A stretch of DNA of 44,156 nt from an uncultured Desulfovibrio sp. (GCF_944327235.1 NZ_CALVHE010000012.1:1-44156), one strand, 5' to 3'; positions 8,052-15,438 are shown, counted from the first letter of the stretch. Numbers and translations are program-made. The notes: generated from the letters alone by a model not told the origin.

Positions 8052-9437
8052 ATGCTTTCCGAACGCGAAGTCACCAGTACATTGAACATGCTCCGCAACG
8101 AACACCTTGACGTACGTACCGTCACGCTGGGTGTCAGTCTTTTCGACTGCGTGAGCCACGACCTGCAACTGTTCACCGACAACGTGCGGGCCAAGATCCG
8201 CCGCTACGCCGCCCAGCTCGTGAGCGTCTGCGATGAAGTGGGCGACAAGTACGGCATCCCCGTCGTCAACAAGCGCATCAGCGTCAGCCCCATCGCCGTG
8301 GTGGGCGCGCCCTTCGGGCCGGACGGCATGGTGCGCGTCTGCCGCGCGCTGGACGAAGCCGCCAAGGAGGCGGGCGTGGACTTTCTGGGCGGCTTTTCCG
8401 CTCTGGTGGAAAAAGGCTTCGCCAAGGGGGACCGCGCGCTCATCGAAGCCCTGCCCGAAGCGCTGGCCTCCACGGACCGCATCTGCTCCTCCATCAACGT
8501 GGCTTCCTCCCGAAGCGGCATCAACATGGACGCCGTGGCCCTCATGGGCCGCCAGATCCTCAAGGTGGCCGAAGCCACGCGCGACCGTGGCGGTCTCGGC
8601 TGTGCCAAGCTCGTGGTCTTTGCCAACATCCCGCAGGACGTGCCCTTCATGGCCGGAGCCTACCTCGGCGTGGGCGAGCCGGACGTGGTCATCAACGTGG
8701 GCGTCTCCGGCCCCGGCGTGGTGAAAAAGGCCATCGACCGCGCTCTGGAGACCGGGCGCAACAACCGCGGTCAGCCCATGACCCTGCTGGACGTGGCCGA
8801 AGTCATCAAGCGCACCGCCTACAAGGTCACCCGCGTGGGCGAGATGATCGGCACCGAGGTGGCCCATCGTCTTGGGCTCCCCTTCGGCGTGGCCGACCTC
8901 TCGCTGGCTCCCACCCCCGCCGTGGGCGACAGCGTGGGCGAGATCTTCCAGTCCGTGGGCCTGTCCAGCATCGGCGCACCAGGCACCACCGCTGTGCTGG
9001 CCATGCTCAATGACGCCGTGAAAAAGGGCGGCGCGTTCGCCTCCTCGTCCGTGGGGGGCCTGTCCGGGGCCTTCATCCCTGTCTCCGAGGACTCCAGCAT
9101 CGAGGCGGCCGCCACTTCCGGCCTGCTCAGTCTCGAAAAACTGGAAGCCATGACCAGCGTCTGCTCCGTGGGCCTCGACATGATCGCCATCCCCGGCGAT
9201 ACGCCCGCCAGCAGCATCTCCGGCATCATCGCTGATGAGATGGCCATCGGCATGATCAACCACAAGACCACCGCCGTGCGCGTCATCCCTGTGCCCGGCA
9301 AGGGAGTGGGTGAGGAAGTCTCCTTCGGCGGCCTCCTGGGCAAGGCCGCCATCATCCCCGTGCCCCGCGGCGACGCCTCCGGCTTCATCAACCTCGGCGG
9401 CCGCATCCCCGCGCCTATCCACAGTCTGAAAAATTAG
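8052..9437 (+). CDS. DUF711 / UPF0210 (PFL) family protein
   Basis: 461 aa, full length for the family, whose members adopt a fold related to glycyl-radical enzymes but whose activity is not established. Very regular Ala/Gly/Val-rich sequence with family patterns such as NKRISVSPIA, FLGGFSALVEKG and LAPTPAVGDSVGEI. I see no radical-type Gly motif near the C-terminus. Codon use is strongly C-ending, unlike the secreted protein just upstream, which suggests high expression. An imperfect GC palindrome 30 bp past the stop may end the transcript. Confidence 0.88.
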   Translation: MLSEREVTSTLNMLRNEHLDVRTVTLGVSLFDCVSHDLQLFTDNVRAKIRRYAAQLVSVCDEVGDKYGIPVVNKRISVSPIAVVGAPFGPDGMVRVCRALDEAAKEAGVDFLGGFSALVEKGFAKGDRALIEALPEALASTDRICSSINVASSRSGINMDAVALMGRQILKVAEATRDRGGLGCAKLVVFANIPQDVPFMAGAYLGVGEPDVVINVGVSGPGVVKKAIDRALETGRNNRGQPMTLLDVAEVIKRTAYKVTRVGEMIGTEVAHRLGLPFGVADLSLAPTPAVGDSVGEIFQSVGLSSIGAPGTTAVLAMLNDAVKKGGAFASSSVGGLSGAFIPVSEDSSIEAAATSGLLSLEKLEAMTSVCSVGLDMIAIPGDTPASSISGIIADEMAIGMINHKTTAVRVIPVPGKGVGEEVSFGGLLGKAAIIPVPRGDASGFINLGGRIPAPIHSLKN

Positions 9438-9466
9438 TCGGTTCCCTTGTCGGATCGATGTGTTGT

Positions 9467-9515
9467 GGGGGGAAGGGGACCCCGCGCCTGGCGCGGGCGG
9501 TGTCCCCTTCCCCCC
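9467..9515. repeat. GC-rich dispersed palindrome, copy 1
   Basis: Outer arms of 14 bp (GGGGGGAAGGGGAC / GTCCCCTTCCCCCC) enclose an inner hairpin CCCGCGC-ctg-GCGCGGG. A C-rich tail follows. Two other palindromes with GGGGAGGGGAAC-like arms occur at 9891 and 43949, each also followed by a C-rich or A-rich tail, suggesting one dispersed family. This copy sits 30 bp after the DUF711 stop and could also act as a 3' end hairpin, although no T-run follows. Confidence 0.65.
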
Positions 9516-9890
9516 ACGCCCCCCATCCCTCCCCCGCGCGCTTTGCAGGCGCAATGCCTCGGCGTCGTATCGCTCAGGCTTTCCTTCCTTGACATAAGGC
9601 GTAACGTAACGATCGCTGTCGCCGTCGTTTCGGCCGTTTCTCGGTGTTCTCCCGTTTCCTGTCTTTTCTGTCATAACGTCGGGAACTGGTGGGGCGAAGT
9701 GGCGGCGGGCGAGCAACCAGCGTGAAGTTATCGAGGGGAGGGAAACTTCTCCTCTTTTTTTCCGCCGCTATCCGGCGTAGCTTTTTTCCTGTCTTTTCGT
9801 CATGCAGCTTGGGGACCGGCAGGCAAAGCGGCGGCAGTCGCGTCACGGATATTTCGAGCGACCCGAGCAAGATTTTCGAGGGGAGGGGGC

Positions 9891-9930
9891 GCGGGGGAGG
9901 GGAACCTTTGCAAAGGTTCCCCTCCCCCGC
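9891..9930. repeat. perfect 40-bp palindrome, copy 2 of the dispersed family
   Basis: Two perfectly complementary 20-bp halves; the left half is GCGGGGGAGGGGAACCTTTG. It ends 33 bp before the glycosylase start, so it lies in that gene's 5' untranslated region. It shares the core GGGGAGGGGAACCTTT with the copy after lon at 43949. Confidence 0.85.
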
Positions 9931-9963
9931 AAAAACTCTGCCCCACCAAAAAGGGGACAAGCC

Positions 9964-10665
9964 ATGTACTTCACCTACGACGAGCAGGCGGTAGCGTATC
10001 TGAGCCGGAGGGACAAGCGGCTTGGGGCAGTGATGGAGCGACTGGGGCCAGTGCGGAGGGAGGTCATCCCCGATCTGTTTGCCGCGCTGGTCCATGCCAT
10101 CGTGGGGCAGCAGGTATCCATGACGGTGCAGCGTACGCTCTGGCAGCGCCTGTGCGACAGGCTGAGGGAGGTCTCATCGTCAAGCGTGCTGGCGGTCGCG
10201 CCGGAGGAGCTGCGTAGCCTGGGGCTTTCCGGGCGCAAGGTGGAATATGTCCGTGAGGCGGCACAGGCGGTGGCGGACGGGCGGCTGGATGTGGAGGCCC
10301 TGCGGGAGATGGATGATGCCGCTGTGTGCGCCGCGCTGGTGGGATTGCGTGGTGTGGGAGTGTGGACGGCGGAGATGCTGTTGCTGTTCTCGCTGCAACG
10401 ACAGGACGTGTTCAGCTTCGATGATCTCGCCATCCGGCGGGGCTTGCGTATGCTCTACCGGCATAAGGATATTGATCGGGAGCGTTTCGAGCGCTACCGG
10501 CGGCGTTTTTCGCCGTATGGGAGCGTGGCCTCGTTGTACTTGTGGGCTGTGGCGGGTGGGGCGCTGCCCGAATTACGGGACCCGTCCGAGCCGCTACGCA
10601 CATCGGAACGCAAGACTGCACGACGTAGCGGGGACGATGCCGCGAAAAAGGCCCGCTCCGCCTGA
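9964..10665 (+). CDS. DNA-3-methyladenine glycosylase, AlkA-like (HhH-GPD family)
   Basis: Base-excision repair enzyme that removes alkylated purines. 233 aa, matching the single-domain AlkA-like (DNA-3-methyladenine glycosylase 2) group rather than the 282-aa E. coli AlkA. The helix-hairpin-helix LVGLRGVGVWTAEMLLLFSL (about 118-137) is followed by the GPD-type loop with catalytic Asp in FDDLAIRRG (about 147-155). A helix rich in VGQQVS near residue 44 is typical. The start at 9964 has AGGGGAC just upstream; an in-frame extension to 9802 runs through the palindrome and is rejected. Converges with glcG; its last codons overlap the minus-strand glcG terminator. Confidence 0.9.
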   Translation: MYFTYDEQAVAYLSRRDKRLGAVMERLGPVRREVIPDLFAALVHAIVGQQVSMTVQRTLWQRLCDRLREVSSSSVLAVAPEELRSLGLSGRKVEYVREAAQAVADGRLDVEALREMDDAAVCAALVGLRGVGVWTAEMLLLFSLQRQDVFSFDDLAIRRGLRMLYRHKDIDRERFERYRRRFSPYGSVASLYLWAVAGGALPELRDPSEPLRTSERKTARRSGDDAAKKARSA

Positions 10666-10678
10666 GACGGAACGGGCC
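10645..10678 (-). terminator. terminator of the GlcG-like gene
   Basis: On the minus strand a stem GGCCCG / CGGGCC, extended by TCCG pairs across one mismatch, has a 7-nt loop and is followed by five T residues. It begins about 27 bp after the glcG stop and lies partly inside the 3' end of the convergent glycosylase gene. Confidence 0.75.
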
Positions 10679-10705
10679 GGGAGGCTGAGAGGGGGACGGG
10701 ACGGC

Positions 10706-11188
10706 TTACTTCAGAGCAGCCGCTCCGGCCTTGGCCACGTTGGTGTCCTCGGCCACACTGCCGCCGCTGACGCCGATGGCGCCCACGATGACGTTATTGC
10801 GGATGAGCAGCTCGCCGCCGCCGAAGATGACCAGACCGCCGTTGGTGGCTTCGATGCCGAAAAGTTCCTTGCCGGGCTGGGCGGCAGCGCCCAGATCAGC
10901 GGTGGACATATTGAAATAGCGCGCGGTGATGGCTTTTTTGGTGGAAACGTCGATGCTGCCGATAAAGGCGCCGTCCTGACGTACAAAAGCCTTGAGGTTG
11001 CCGCCGGCATCGACCACGGCGATGTTCATGGGCACGCCCTGCGCACGGGCCTTGACCAGTGCGGCGTCAAGGACGGTACGCGCTTCGTCCAGCGTCAGAT
11101 CGCCGGGCAAATGTTTTTGCACATCCTTGGCAAAGGCTGTGGACGTGAGCAGCAGAAGACCGAGGGCCAGCAACAGTACACGTTTCAT
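10706..11188 (-). CDS. periplasmic GlcG/HbpS-family haem-binding-like protein
   Basis: 160 aa. A signal peptide (MKRVLLLALGLLLLTSTAFA, residues 1-20) precedes a single GlcG/HbpS (PF03928) domain with the family patterns MNIAVVDAGGNLKAFVRQD, GSIDVSTKKA and GAIGVSGG. Members bind haem or act near glycolate and corrinoid use; the exact ligand here is unknown. Export to the periplasm is clear from the signal. The start is set by the signal peptide with GGAG upstream; a longer open frame reaching 11605 runs into the hairpin array and is not coding. Monocistronic: own promoter at 11244 and terminator at 10645. Confidence 0.88.
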   Translation of the reverse strand: MKRVLLLALGLLLLTSTAFAKDVQKHLPGDLTLDEARTVLDAALVKARAQGVPMNIAVVDAGGNLKAFVRQDGAFIGSIDVSTKKAITARYFNMSTADLGAAAQPGKELFGIEATNGGLVIFGGGELLIRNNVIVGAIGVSGGSVAEDTNVAKAGAAALK

Positions 11189-11243
11189 GATGTTTGCTCC
11201 TTGCGTGCCTCGCGGCGGGATTGCCGGAGAGGAACTGCCGATG

Positions 11244-11272
11244 AACATAGCACCGGCGACCATGCGGGGCAA
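11244..11272 (-). promoter_or_regulatory. promoter of the GlcG-like gene
   Basis: On the minus strand TTGCCC and TATGTT are spaced by exactly 17 bp and end 55 bp before the start codon at 11188. The hairpin element begins just upstream at 11306. Confidence 0.6.
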
Positions 11273-11305
11273 GCGGGTGGAGCAACGGCTCAGAGCCTTT
11301 TGCCA

Positions 11306-11583
11306 TAGAGCGATTCCACATTGAAAATGTGGATCGCTCTGGTAGTCGCGAGAGCGACTACCAGCAACCGAACATACGGAAAAACCAAGCTTTTTCCGTA
11401 GTGTGAGGGCAGCGCCAGCGTTGAGATCGGACACAATTTCAATGCGAATCCGCTCTAGAAAGGGCGAGACGCGATGCGGCACAACGTCGCTCGGGCAAAA
11501 CCGAGCGGAAAACCGCGTTTTTTCCGCGAAACGACAGGGCGTATGGTTTGGAACGCGAAGCGTTTCAAACGGAAAATGCTCTA
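11306..11583. mobile_element. MITE-like hairpin array with terminal inverted repeats
   Basis: A 278-bp non-coding segment bounded by near-inverted ends: TAGAGCGATTCC on the left and the complement of TAGAGCATTTTCC on the right. Inside, successive strong hairpins fill most of the length: 11307-11340 (15-bp stem with one bulge, GAA loop), 11341-11362 (9-bp perfect stem, GAGA loop), 11375-11400 (10-bp perfect stem TACGGAAAAA), 11488-11507 (7 bp), and 11546-11570 (11 bp, GAA loop). No transposase is present. The structure suggests a non-autonomous mobile or REP/BIME-type element. Target-site duplication is not obvious. Confidence 0.6.
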
Positions 11584-11655
11584 AAAAGCGGAGAATTTTG
11601 AGCAAGCGCTGAGGGCAAGCAACAGCAGGAAGAGCAGCGGGCGAAGGCGTTTCAT
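11581..11655 (-). CDS. 24-residue lipopeptide or truncated lipoprotein
   Basis: ATG at 11655 with GGAG eight bases upstream opens a perfect lipoprotein signal: a basic start (MKRLRP), a Leu-rich core and the lipobox LSAC with Cys at residue 18, then only six further residues before TAG. The TAG lies in the terminal repeat of the hairpin element (11306-11583), so either the element inserted into a longer lipoprotein gene and cut it short, or a tiny lipopeptide of entericidin size is encoded. No homology can be claimed. Too short for usual gene calling. Confidence 0.5.
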   Translation of the reverse strand: MKRLRPLLFLLLLALSACSKFSAF

Positions 11656-11720
11656 GTGCGGACTCCGTACGGCAGTCGGATCATGCCGGGAACGGCCGGG
11701 GATACGGCGACTTGCCGGGG

Positions 11721-12494
11721 TTAGAATGCCTCGAGGATAAAGAATTCATAGAGCAGGGTGCAGAAGAGCAGGCCCAGCGATACCGTCAGGAAGCGCCGCA
11801 CGGCCTGCGGTCCCACGCGCACGGCGGTGCGGCTGCCGAGCCAGTTGCCGGTGATGGAGGCGGCGGCCATGGGCAGGGCCAGCAGCCAGAGCACCTTGCC
11901 GGCCAGGACGAAGCTGACGGCGGCGGCGATATTGGAGCCAAGGTTGATGACCTTGGACGTTGCCGACGCCTGGATGAGGCCCACACGGACGATGAAGTGT
12001 AGGGCAAGGATGATGAAGCTGCCCGTGCCCGGACCGTAAAACCCGTCGTAGAGGCCGATGCACAGGCAGACCAGCGGCGTCAGCAGCCAGAGGCGCGGCC
12101 CGCTGTCCACATTGAGATCGTGGGCCATATCTTTCTTGGGCAGCAGGGTGGCGGCCATGCCGAAGGGCAGCAGACAGACGAGTATCTTGCCCAGAACGGC
12201 ATTGTCGAACAGAAGGGAGATCTGGGATCCGACGGCCGAGCCCAGCAGGGCCGAGACGAGGCCCACAAGGGCCACGCGCCATTGGATGAGGTGACTGCGG
12301 GCGAAGGTGCCCACGGCCGTAGCCGTACCCAGGGCGGCGCTGATCTTGTTGCAGGCAAGGGCGTTGTGCGCGGGGACGTTGGCCAGCAGCAGCGCGGGCA
12401 GGGTGATGAGACCGCCGCCGCCCGCGATGGCGTCGATGAATCCGGCTACGAGGGCCGCCCCGGAGCAGATGAGAACGACGCTCAATGAGACCAC
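11721..12494 (-). CDS. TauE/SafE-family membrane permease
   Basis: Predicted anion exporter of the TauE/SafE (DUF81) family, which moves sulfonates, sulfite or other small organic anions. About 257 aa with seven to eight hydrophobic segments; the N-terminal half carries AGFIDAIAGGGGLITLPALL, a family hallmark, and the second half repeats it as GLYDGFYGPGTGSF. Start uncertain: GTG at 12494 places translation 7 bp after the DUF486 stop and just before the first membrane helix; a TTG at 12548 inside the neighbour is less likely. Operon with DUF486. In a sulfate reducer sulfite or sulfonate is an attractive substrate, but that is guesswork. Confidence 0.87.
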   Translation of the reverse strand: MVSLSVVLICSGAALVAGFIDAIAGGGGLITLPALLLANVPAHNALACNKISAALGTATAVGTFARSHLIQWRVALVGLVSALLGSAVGSQISLLFDNAVLGKILVCLLPFGMAATLLPKKDMAHDLNVDSGPRLWLLTPLVCLCIGLYDGFYGPGTGSFIILALHFIVRVGLIQASATSKVINLGSNIAAAVSFVLAGKVLWLLALPMAAASITGNWLGSRTAVRVGPQAVRRFLTVSLGLLFCTLLYEFFILEAF

Positions 12495-12501
12495 GACGGA
12501 G

Positions 12502-12849
12502 CTACCATTCCTTGAAGATGACCCAGCAGGCCAGCACGATGAGGGCAAAGCCCACGATGTGGTTCCAGCGCAGGGATTCGTGCAGATAGAAGACCGAGAA
12601 GAGCGTGAACACGCTGAGGGAGATGAGTTCCTGGATGGTCTTCAGTTCCGCGGCGGAAAAGTAGCCGTGACCGATGCGGTTGGCGGGGACCTGGAGCATG
12701 TACTCGAACAGGGCGATGCCCCAGCTCGTCAGGATGACGATGGGCAGGGCCATCCCCTTGTAGCGCAAGTGACCGTACCAGGCGAACGTCATGAAGACGT
12801 TGGAAAGGGTCAGCAGGCCAATGGTCATTACGGGAATGGGCAGATTCAT
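12502..12849 (-). CDS. DUF486 small membrane protein (DMT-like)
   Basis: 115 aa, four hydrophobic segments; belongs to the DUF486 family related to drug/metabolite transporters, function unknown. Start MNLPIPVMTIG at 12849 is preferred over an ATG at 12864, because the earlier ATG abuts the terminator of tRNA-Thr and the later one has GGTGA five bases upstream; family members commonly start at this MNLP. Followed 7 bp later by the TauE-type permease, so both membrane proteins are likely co-expressed. Confidence 0.85.
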   Translation of the reverse strand: MNLPIPVMTIGLLTLSNVFMTFAWYGHLRYKGMALPIVILTSWGIALFEYMLQVPANRIGHGYFSAAELKTIQELISLSVFTLFSVFYLHESLRWNHIVGFALIVLACWVIFKEW

Positions 12850-12864
12850 ACGTTCACCGGGCAT

Positions 12865-12893
12865 AAAAAAACGCCTATGCGAGATAGGCGTTT
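12865..12893 (-). terminator. terminator after tRNA-Thr
   Basis: On the minus strand a 10-bp perfect stem (AAACGCCTAT / ATAGGCGTTT) with a 5-nt loop is followed by a run of T residues. It starts 9 bp past the CCA end of tRNA-Thr and abuts the rejected upstream ATG of the DUF486 gene. Confidence 0.85.
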
Positions 12894-12902
12894 GTTTTTT
12901 AG

Positions 12903-12978
12903 TGGAGCCCTTGACCAGGATTGAACTGGTGACCTCATCCTTACCAAGGATGCACTCTACCGACTGAGCTACAAGGGC
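12903..12978 (-). tRNA. tRNA-Thr (anticodon GGT)
   Basis: 76 nt with encoded CCA. Acceptor stem GCCCTTG / CAAGGGC, D-arm with AGCTCAGTCGGTAGAG, anticodon stem-loop with TTGGTAA giving GGU, and a T-arm with GTTCAATC. Discriminator base is T. It reads ACC and ACU codons. Own promoter at 12996-13024 and terminator at 12865. Confidence 0.97.
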
Positions 12979-12995
12979 GTCGCTGACGAAGTTGA

Positions 12996-13024
12996 TTTCT
13001 ACGCGAAAGCCTCTCCGGGGTCAA
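12996..13024 (-). promoter_or_regulatory. promoter of tRNA-Thr
   Basis: TTGACC and TAGAAA with a 17-bp spacer on the minus strand, the -10 ending 18 bp before the mature 5' end. A/T-rich sequence upstream (13026-13057) could serve as an UP element for strong tRNA expression. Confidence 0.75.
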
Positions 13025-13063
13025 GCATTTTTTCAAACTTTTTTTATTTTTTTCTGACGCGGG

Positions 13064-13612
13064 TCAGGCGGAGGCGGACATGCCCTGCATCAGCAGGCGG
13101 AACAGTTCCCGGCGTGCATGGGGCGCGCCCTGTTCGGCCCGGGCACGAGGGACGAGCGCGAGCAGGCGTTCCCGCAGGGCCGGCTCGGCGTCGGGCAGGG
13201 CTTCGGTCAGGGCGGCAAGCAAGGCGGGCAGCGTCGCGTCAGGTTCCCGCAGGAGACGGTCCCGCCATTGCTCGGCCCGATGGAAGCGGGCGGTATCCGC
13301 CTGATGTCCGGCGGAACGGGCGGCGAGGGCTTCCCGGATGGCGTCGGCATCCTCTTCCCGCATGAGGCGTCCGATGAACTGCATCTGGCGGCGTCGGCCC
13401 TCTCTGTCCGTTATGCGGGCAAGCAGGGAAAGGGCTTCGCGCATGTCCGGGCTGAGGGGCATGTCGTCCTGCGCGGTGGGCGGCAGGGCGGCCAGTGCTT
13501 CTCCCAGCTCCTGCAGGGCGGTGCTGCGCCGCTTTTTTTCCGAGCGGCTGGGGCTGTCGTCAGCTTCGCGCAGGGCCCCGTCCTGCCATTGATAGCGTTT
13601 GCGCGGGGCCAT
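13064..13612 (-). CDS. darP: DarP/YjgA-family 50S assembly factor
   Basis: 182 aa, the normal size of the DUF615 (YjgA, renamed DarP) family, whose E. coli member binds pre-50S subunits and the peptidyl-transferase centre. The sequence is highly charged and helical, with the family core RRRQMQFIGRLMREED at about 72-87. Its ATG shares one base with the ubiA stop (TGATG), so it is translationally coupled to the prenyltransferase; no functional link to quinones is apparent. Confidence 0.85.
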   Translation of the reverse strand: MAPRKRYQWQDGALREADDSPSRSEKKRRSTALQELGEALAALPPTAQDDMPLSPDMREALSLLARITDREGRRRQMQFIGRLMREEDADAIREALAARSAGHQADTARFHRAEQWRDRLLREPDATLPALLAALTEALPDAEPALRERLLALVPRARAEQGAPHARRELFRLLMQGMSASA

Positions 13613-14475
13613 CAGAACACCAGTCCCAGGATGATGCCCAGCAGGACAAGCGGGGAAACGATGCCGTTGAGCGTGAAAAAGGCCATGTTGACGCGCGAGA
13701 GATCCCGCGTACGCATGATGCGGTGTTCCACCAGCAGCAGGAGGGAGATGCCCAGCCAGAAGGCGTACCAGATCAGCGAAAGCTGTGCGGCCAGACCGAA
13801 CAGGAGCAGGAAGATCGAGGTCAGCACATGCGAGAAGCCGGCGATGGTCAGGGCCGCTTCCGGGCCCTTGTCAGCGGGCAGCGAATGGATCCCGAAAGCC
13901 GTATCGAAGTCCAGATCCTGGAAGGCATAATAGATGTCGAAGGCGCCCACCCACAGCGTCACCGCGCAGAACAGCAGCAGCGGCGCAAGGCCGAGGCTCG
14001 TGGGCGTGACGCTCAGCCAGCCGGCCAGCGGCGCAAGGCCGAGGCAGGCTCCGAGCCAGTAGTGGCAGTAGGGCGTCAGCCGCTTGAGCAGGCTGTAGAC
14101 GCCGGTAACGATCAGCGTCGGCAGGGCCAGCGACAGACAGAACGAATTGAGGCAGGCGCAGGCGGCGATGAAGACCAGCGCCGACACCACGCAGAAGAGC
14201 CAGGCCTGCGGCAGGGTGATCTCTCCGGTGACGAGGGCGCGCTCGCAGGTGCGGGGGTTTTCCCGGTCGAAGGGGAGATCGACGATGCGGTTGATGCCCA
14301 TGGCGAAGGAGCGGACCCCGACCATGGCCACGGTGAGCATGACGAGGGGCAGCAGGGGCGGCATCCCACCGGCCGCGAGTACCGCGCCCGCCCAGGCCCA
14401 GGGCAGGGCAAAGATGGAATGTTCGATCTTGATCATGCGGCAAAACGTGGCTGCCGTCGTGCGGCTGGGGAGCAT
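13612..14475 (-). CDS. UbiA-family prenyltransferase, probably menaquinone pathway
   Basis: 287 aa, eight to nine hydrophobic segments. The first Asp-rich motif NRIVDLPFDRENPRT (about 62-76: N62, D66, D70, N73) and a second, DIYYAFQDLDFD, near 180-190 coordinate Mg-diphosphate in this family. Could be a 4-hydroxybenzoate polyprenyltransferase (UbiA) or MqnP of the futalosine route; Desulfovibrio makes menaquinone, so MqnP is favoured as inference. The ATG at 14475 has GGAGG six bases upstream; the alternative TTG at 14490 is rejected. Sits 2 bp after the MoaB-type gene and overlaps darP by 1 bp. Confidence 0.9.
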   Translation of the reverse strand: MLPSRTTAATFCRMIKIEHSIFALPWAWAGAVLAAGGMPPLLPLVMLTVAMVGVRSFAMGINRIVDLPFDRENPRTCERALVTGEITLPQAWLFCVVSALVFIAACACLNSFCLSLALPTLIVTGVYSLLKRLTPYCHYWLGACLGLAPLAGWLSVTPTSLGLAPLLLFCAVTLWVGAFDIYYAFQDLDFDTAFGIHSLPADKGPEAALTIAGFSHVLTSIFLLLFGLAAQLSLIWYAFWLGISLLLLVEHRIMRTRDLSRVNMAFFTLNGIVSPLVLLGIILGLVF

Positions 14476-14477
14476 GG

Positions 14478-15266
14478 TTAACCTCCACAATCGGCGGGAT
14501 CGCCGTGCAGTTTGTCGAGTGCGTGGGCAAGGGCGGGCAGGACGGCGGCCAGATTTTCCCGTACGGCCTTGAGGCTGCCGGGCAGATTGATGATCAGGCT
14601 CTGGTCCAGAACGCCCGCTGTGGCGCGGGAGATGACGGCCCGCGGCGTGACGGCCAGACTGGCGGCCAGCATGGCCGCGGCAAAACCGGGGAGTTCGTAG
14701 TCCAGCAAAGCCCGCGTGACCTGCGGGGAGATGTCCCGCGGACTGATGCCCGTGCCGCCGCTGGTCAGGATGAGGTCGTACTGTTGCCCAAGGGCCAGCT
14801 CCGTCAGCAGGGCGCGCAACTCGGTCGGCTCATCGGGCAGGATGAAGCCCTGACTGTGGCAGAGGGGCAGGGCTTCGGCCACCATTTCCGCCAGCGCCGG
14901 ACCGCTGGTATCTTCGCGCAGGCCGAGCGAGCCCTTGTCCGACAACGTGACCCAGGCAAGGCTGCGTCCGCTTTTGCGCGGCTCAAGACGGATGTCGCCC
15001 ACAGGCAGGTCCGTCAAAGCGGTGAGCAGGGGACAGCGCAGCGCATGGCCGTCGTCGCAGGCCGGCAGCCAGACATGGCCCGTGACGCGGGCAAAGGGGG
15101 TATCTTCCGCATACAGAGTAGTCCCCACGGGAAGGAAGGGGACATCCCGCAGCGGAGGATCCTGCAAGAGATGGGCGGGCAGCCCGAGGGGGCCGCCGCT
15201 TTGCGCCGGGGCAAGCGGCAGGCAGTCTTCCGCCGAGCAGGCCCGCAGGGAAAGTTTCCAGATCAT
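14478..15266 (-). CDS. MoaB/MogA-type molybdopterin protein with an extra N-terminal region
   Basis: 262 aa, whereas MogA/MoaB are about 170-195. Residues about 103-255 form the MoCF-binding (MoaB/Mog) fold, with the adenylylation-site pattern LTSGGTGISPRD at 168-179 and a conserved PGSLKAV loop near 228. Enzymes of this fold adenylylate molybdopterin ahead of metal insertion. The first 100 residues hold three Cys before residue 80 and the stretch GTTLYAEDTPFARVTGHVW; I do not recognise it. The start at 15266 has GGAGG upstream. First gene of the unit with ubiA and darP. A molybdenum/tungsten cofactor fits a sulfate reducer's formate dehydrogenases. Confidence 0.85.
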   Translation of the reverse strand: MIWKLSLRACSAEDCLPLAPAQSGGPLGLPAHLLQDPPLRDVPFLPVGTTLYAEDTPFARVTGHVWLPACDDGHALRCPLLTALTDLPVGDIRLEPRKSGRSLAWVTLSDKGSLGLREDTSGPALAEMVAEALPLCHSQGFILPDEPTELRALLTELALGQQYDLILTSGGTGISPRDISPQVTRALLDYELPGFAAAMLAASLAVTPRAVISRATAGVLDQSLIINLPGSLKAVRENLAAVLPALAHALDKLHGDPADCGG

Positions 15267-15365
15267 GTACGCCTCCAGACGGTTGCGGGAGCGGGCCTTC
15301 CCGCTGCGGAGAACGCCGGCGGGCGCGCCGTCACGTGCGTGCGGCATCCGCTCCGGGAGGAACTA

Positions 15366-15394
15366 TTGTAGCGGCAAGCACATTACGTTACAAG
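15366..15394 (+). promoter_or_regulatory. possible promoter of queF
   Basis: TTGTAG and TACAAG with a 17-bp spacer, ending 44 bp before the queF start, in the divergent gap with the MoaB-type gene. I see no preQ1 riboswitch fold between it and the start. Confidence 0.5.
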
Positions 15395-15438
15395 TCTGGC
15401 CGCGGGGCTGTCCCGAAATCTTTCCGCAAGGAGCCACC

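Larger units (their letters stand above)
9438..9963. other. gene-free stretch with two GC palindromes
   Basis: About 525 bp between the DUF711 stop and the glycosylase start. It holds palindromes at 9467-9515 and 9891-9930, a C-rich tract after the first, and pyrimidine-rich runs between. Open frames here lack a ribosome-binding site and have unnatural composition. A perfect TTGACA at 9589 has no good -10 at the right distance. I see nothing else. Confidence 0.6.

Noticed and set aside
9589..9617. Perfect TTGACA as a promoter for the glycosylase gene
   Set aside because: No -10-like hexamer at 16-18 bp; the best A/T-rich stretch is only about 12 bp away, and the gene is 350 bp distant.
11306..11583. 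CRISPR array reading of the hairpin region
   Set aside because: The stems differ from each other and are not evenly spaced direct repeats with spacers; no cas gene nearby.
11189..11605. N-terminal extension of the GlcG-like protein to 11605
   Set aside because: It runs through the promoter and the hairpin element; the signal peptide fixes the start at 11188.
15395..15438. preQ1 riboswitch upstream of queF
   Set aside because: The short leader contains no recognisable preQ1 aptamer core or pseudoknot pairing.
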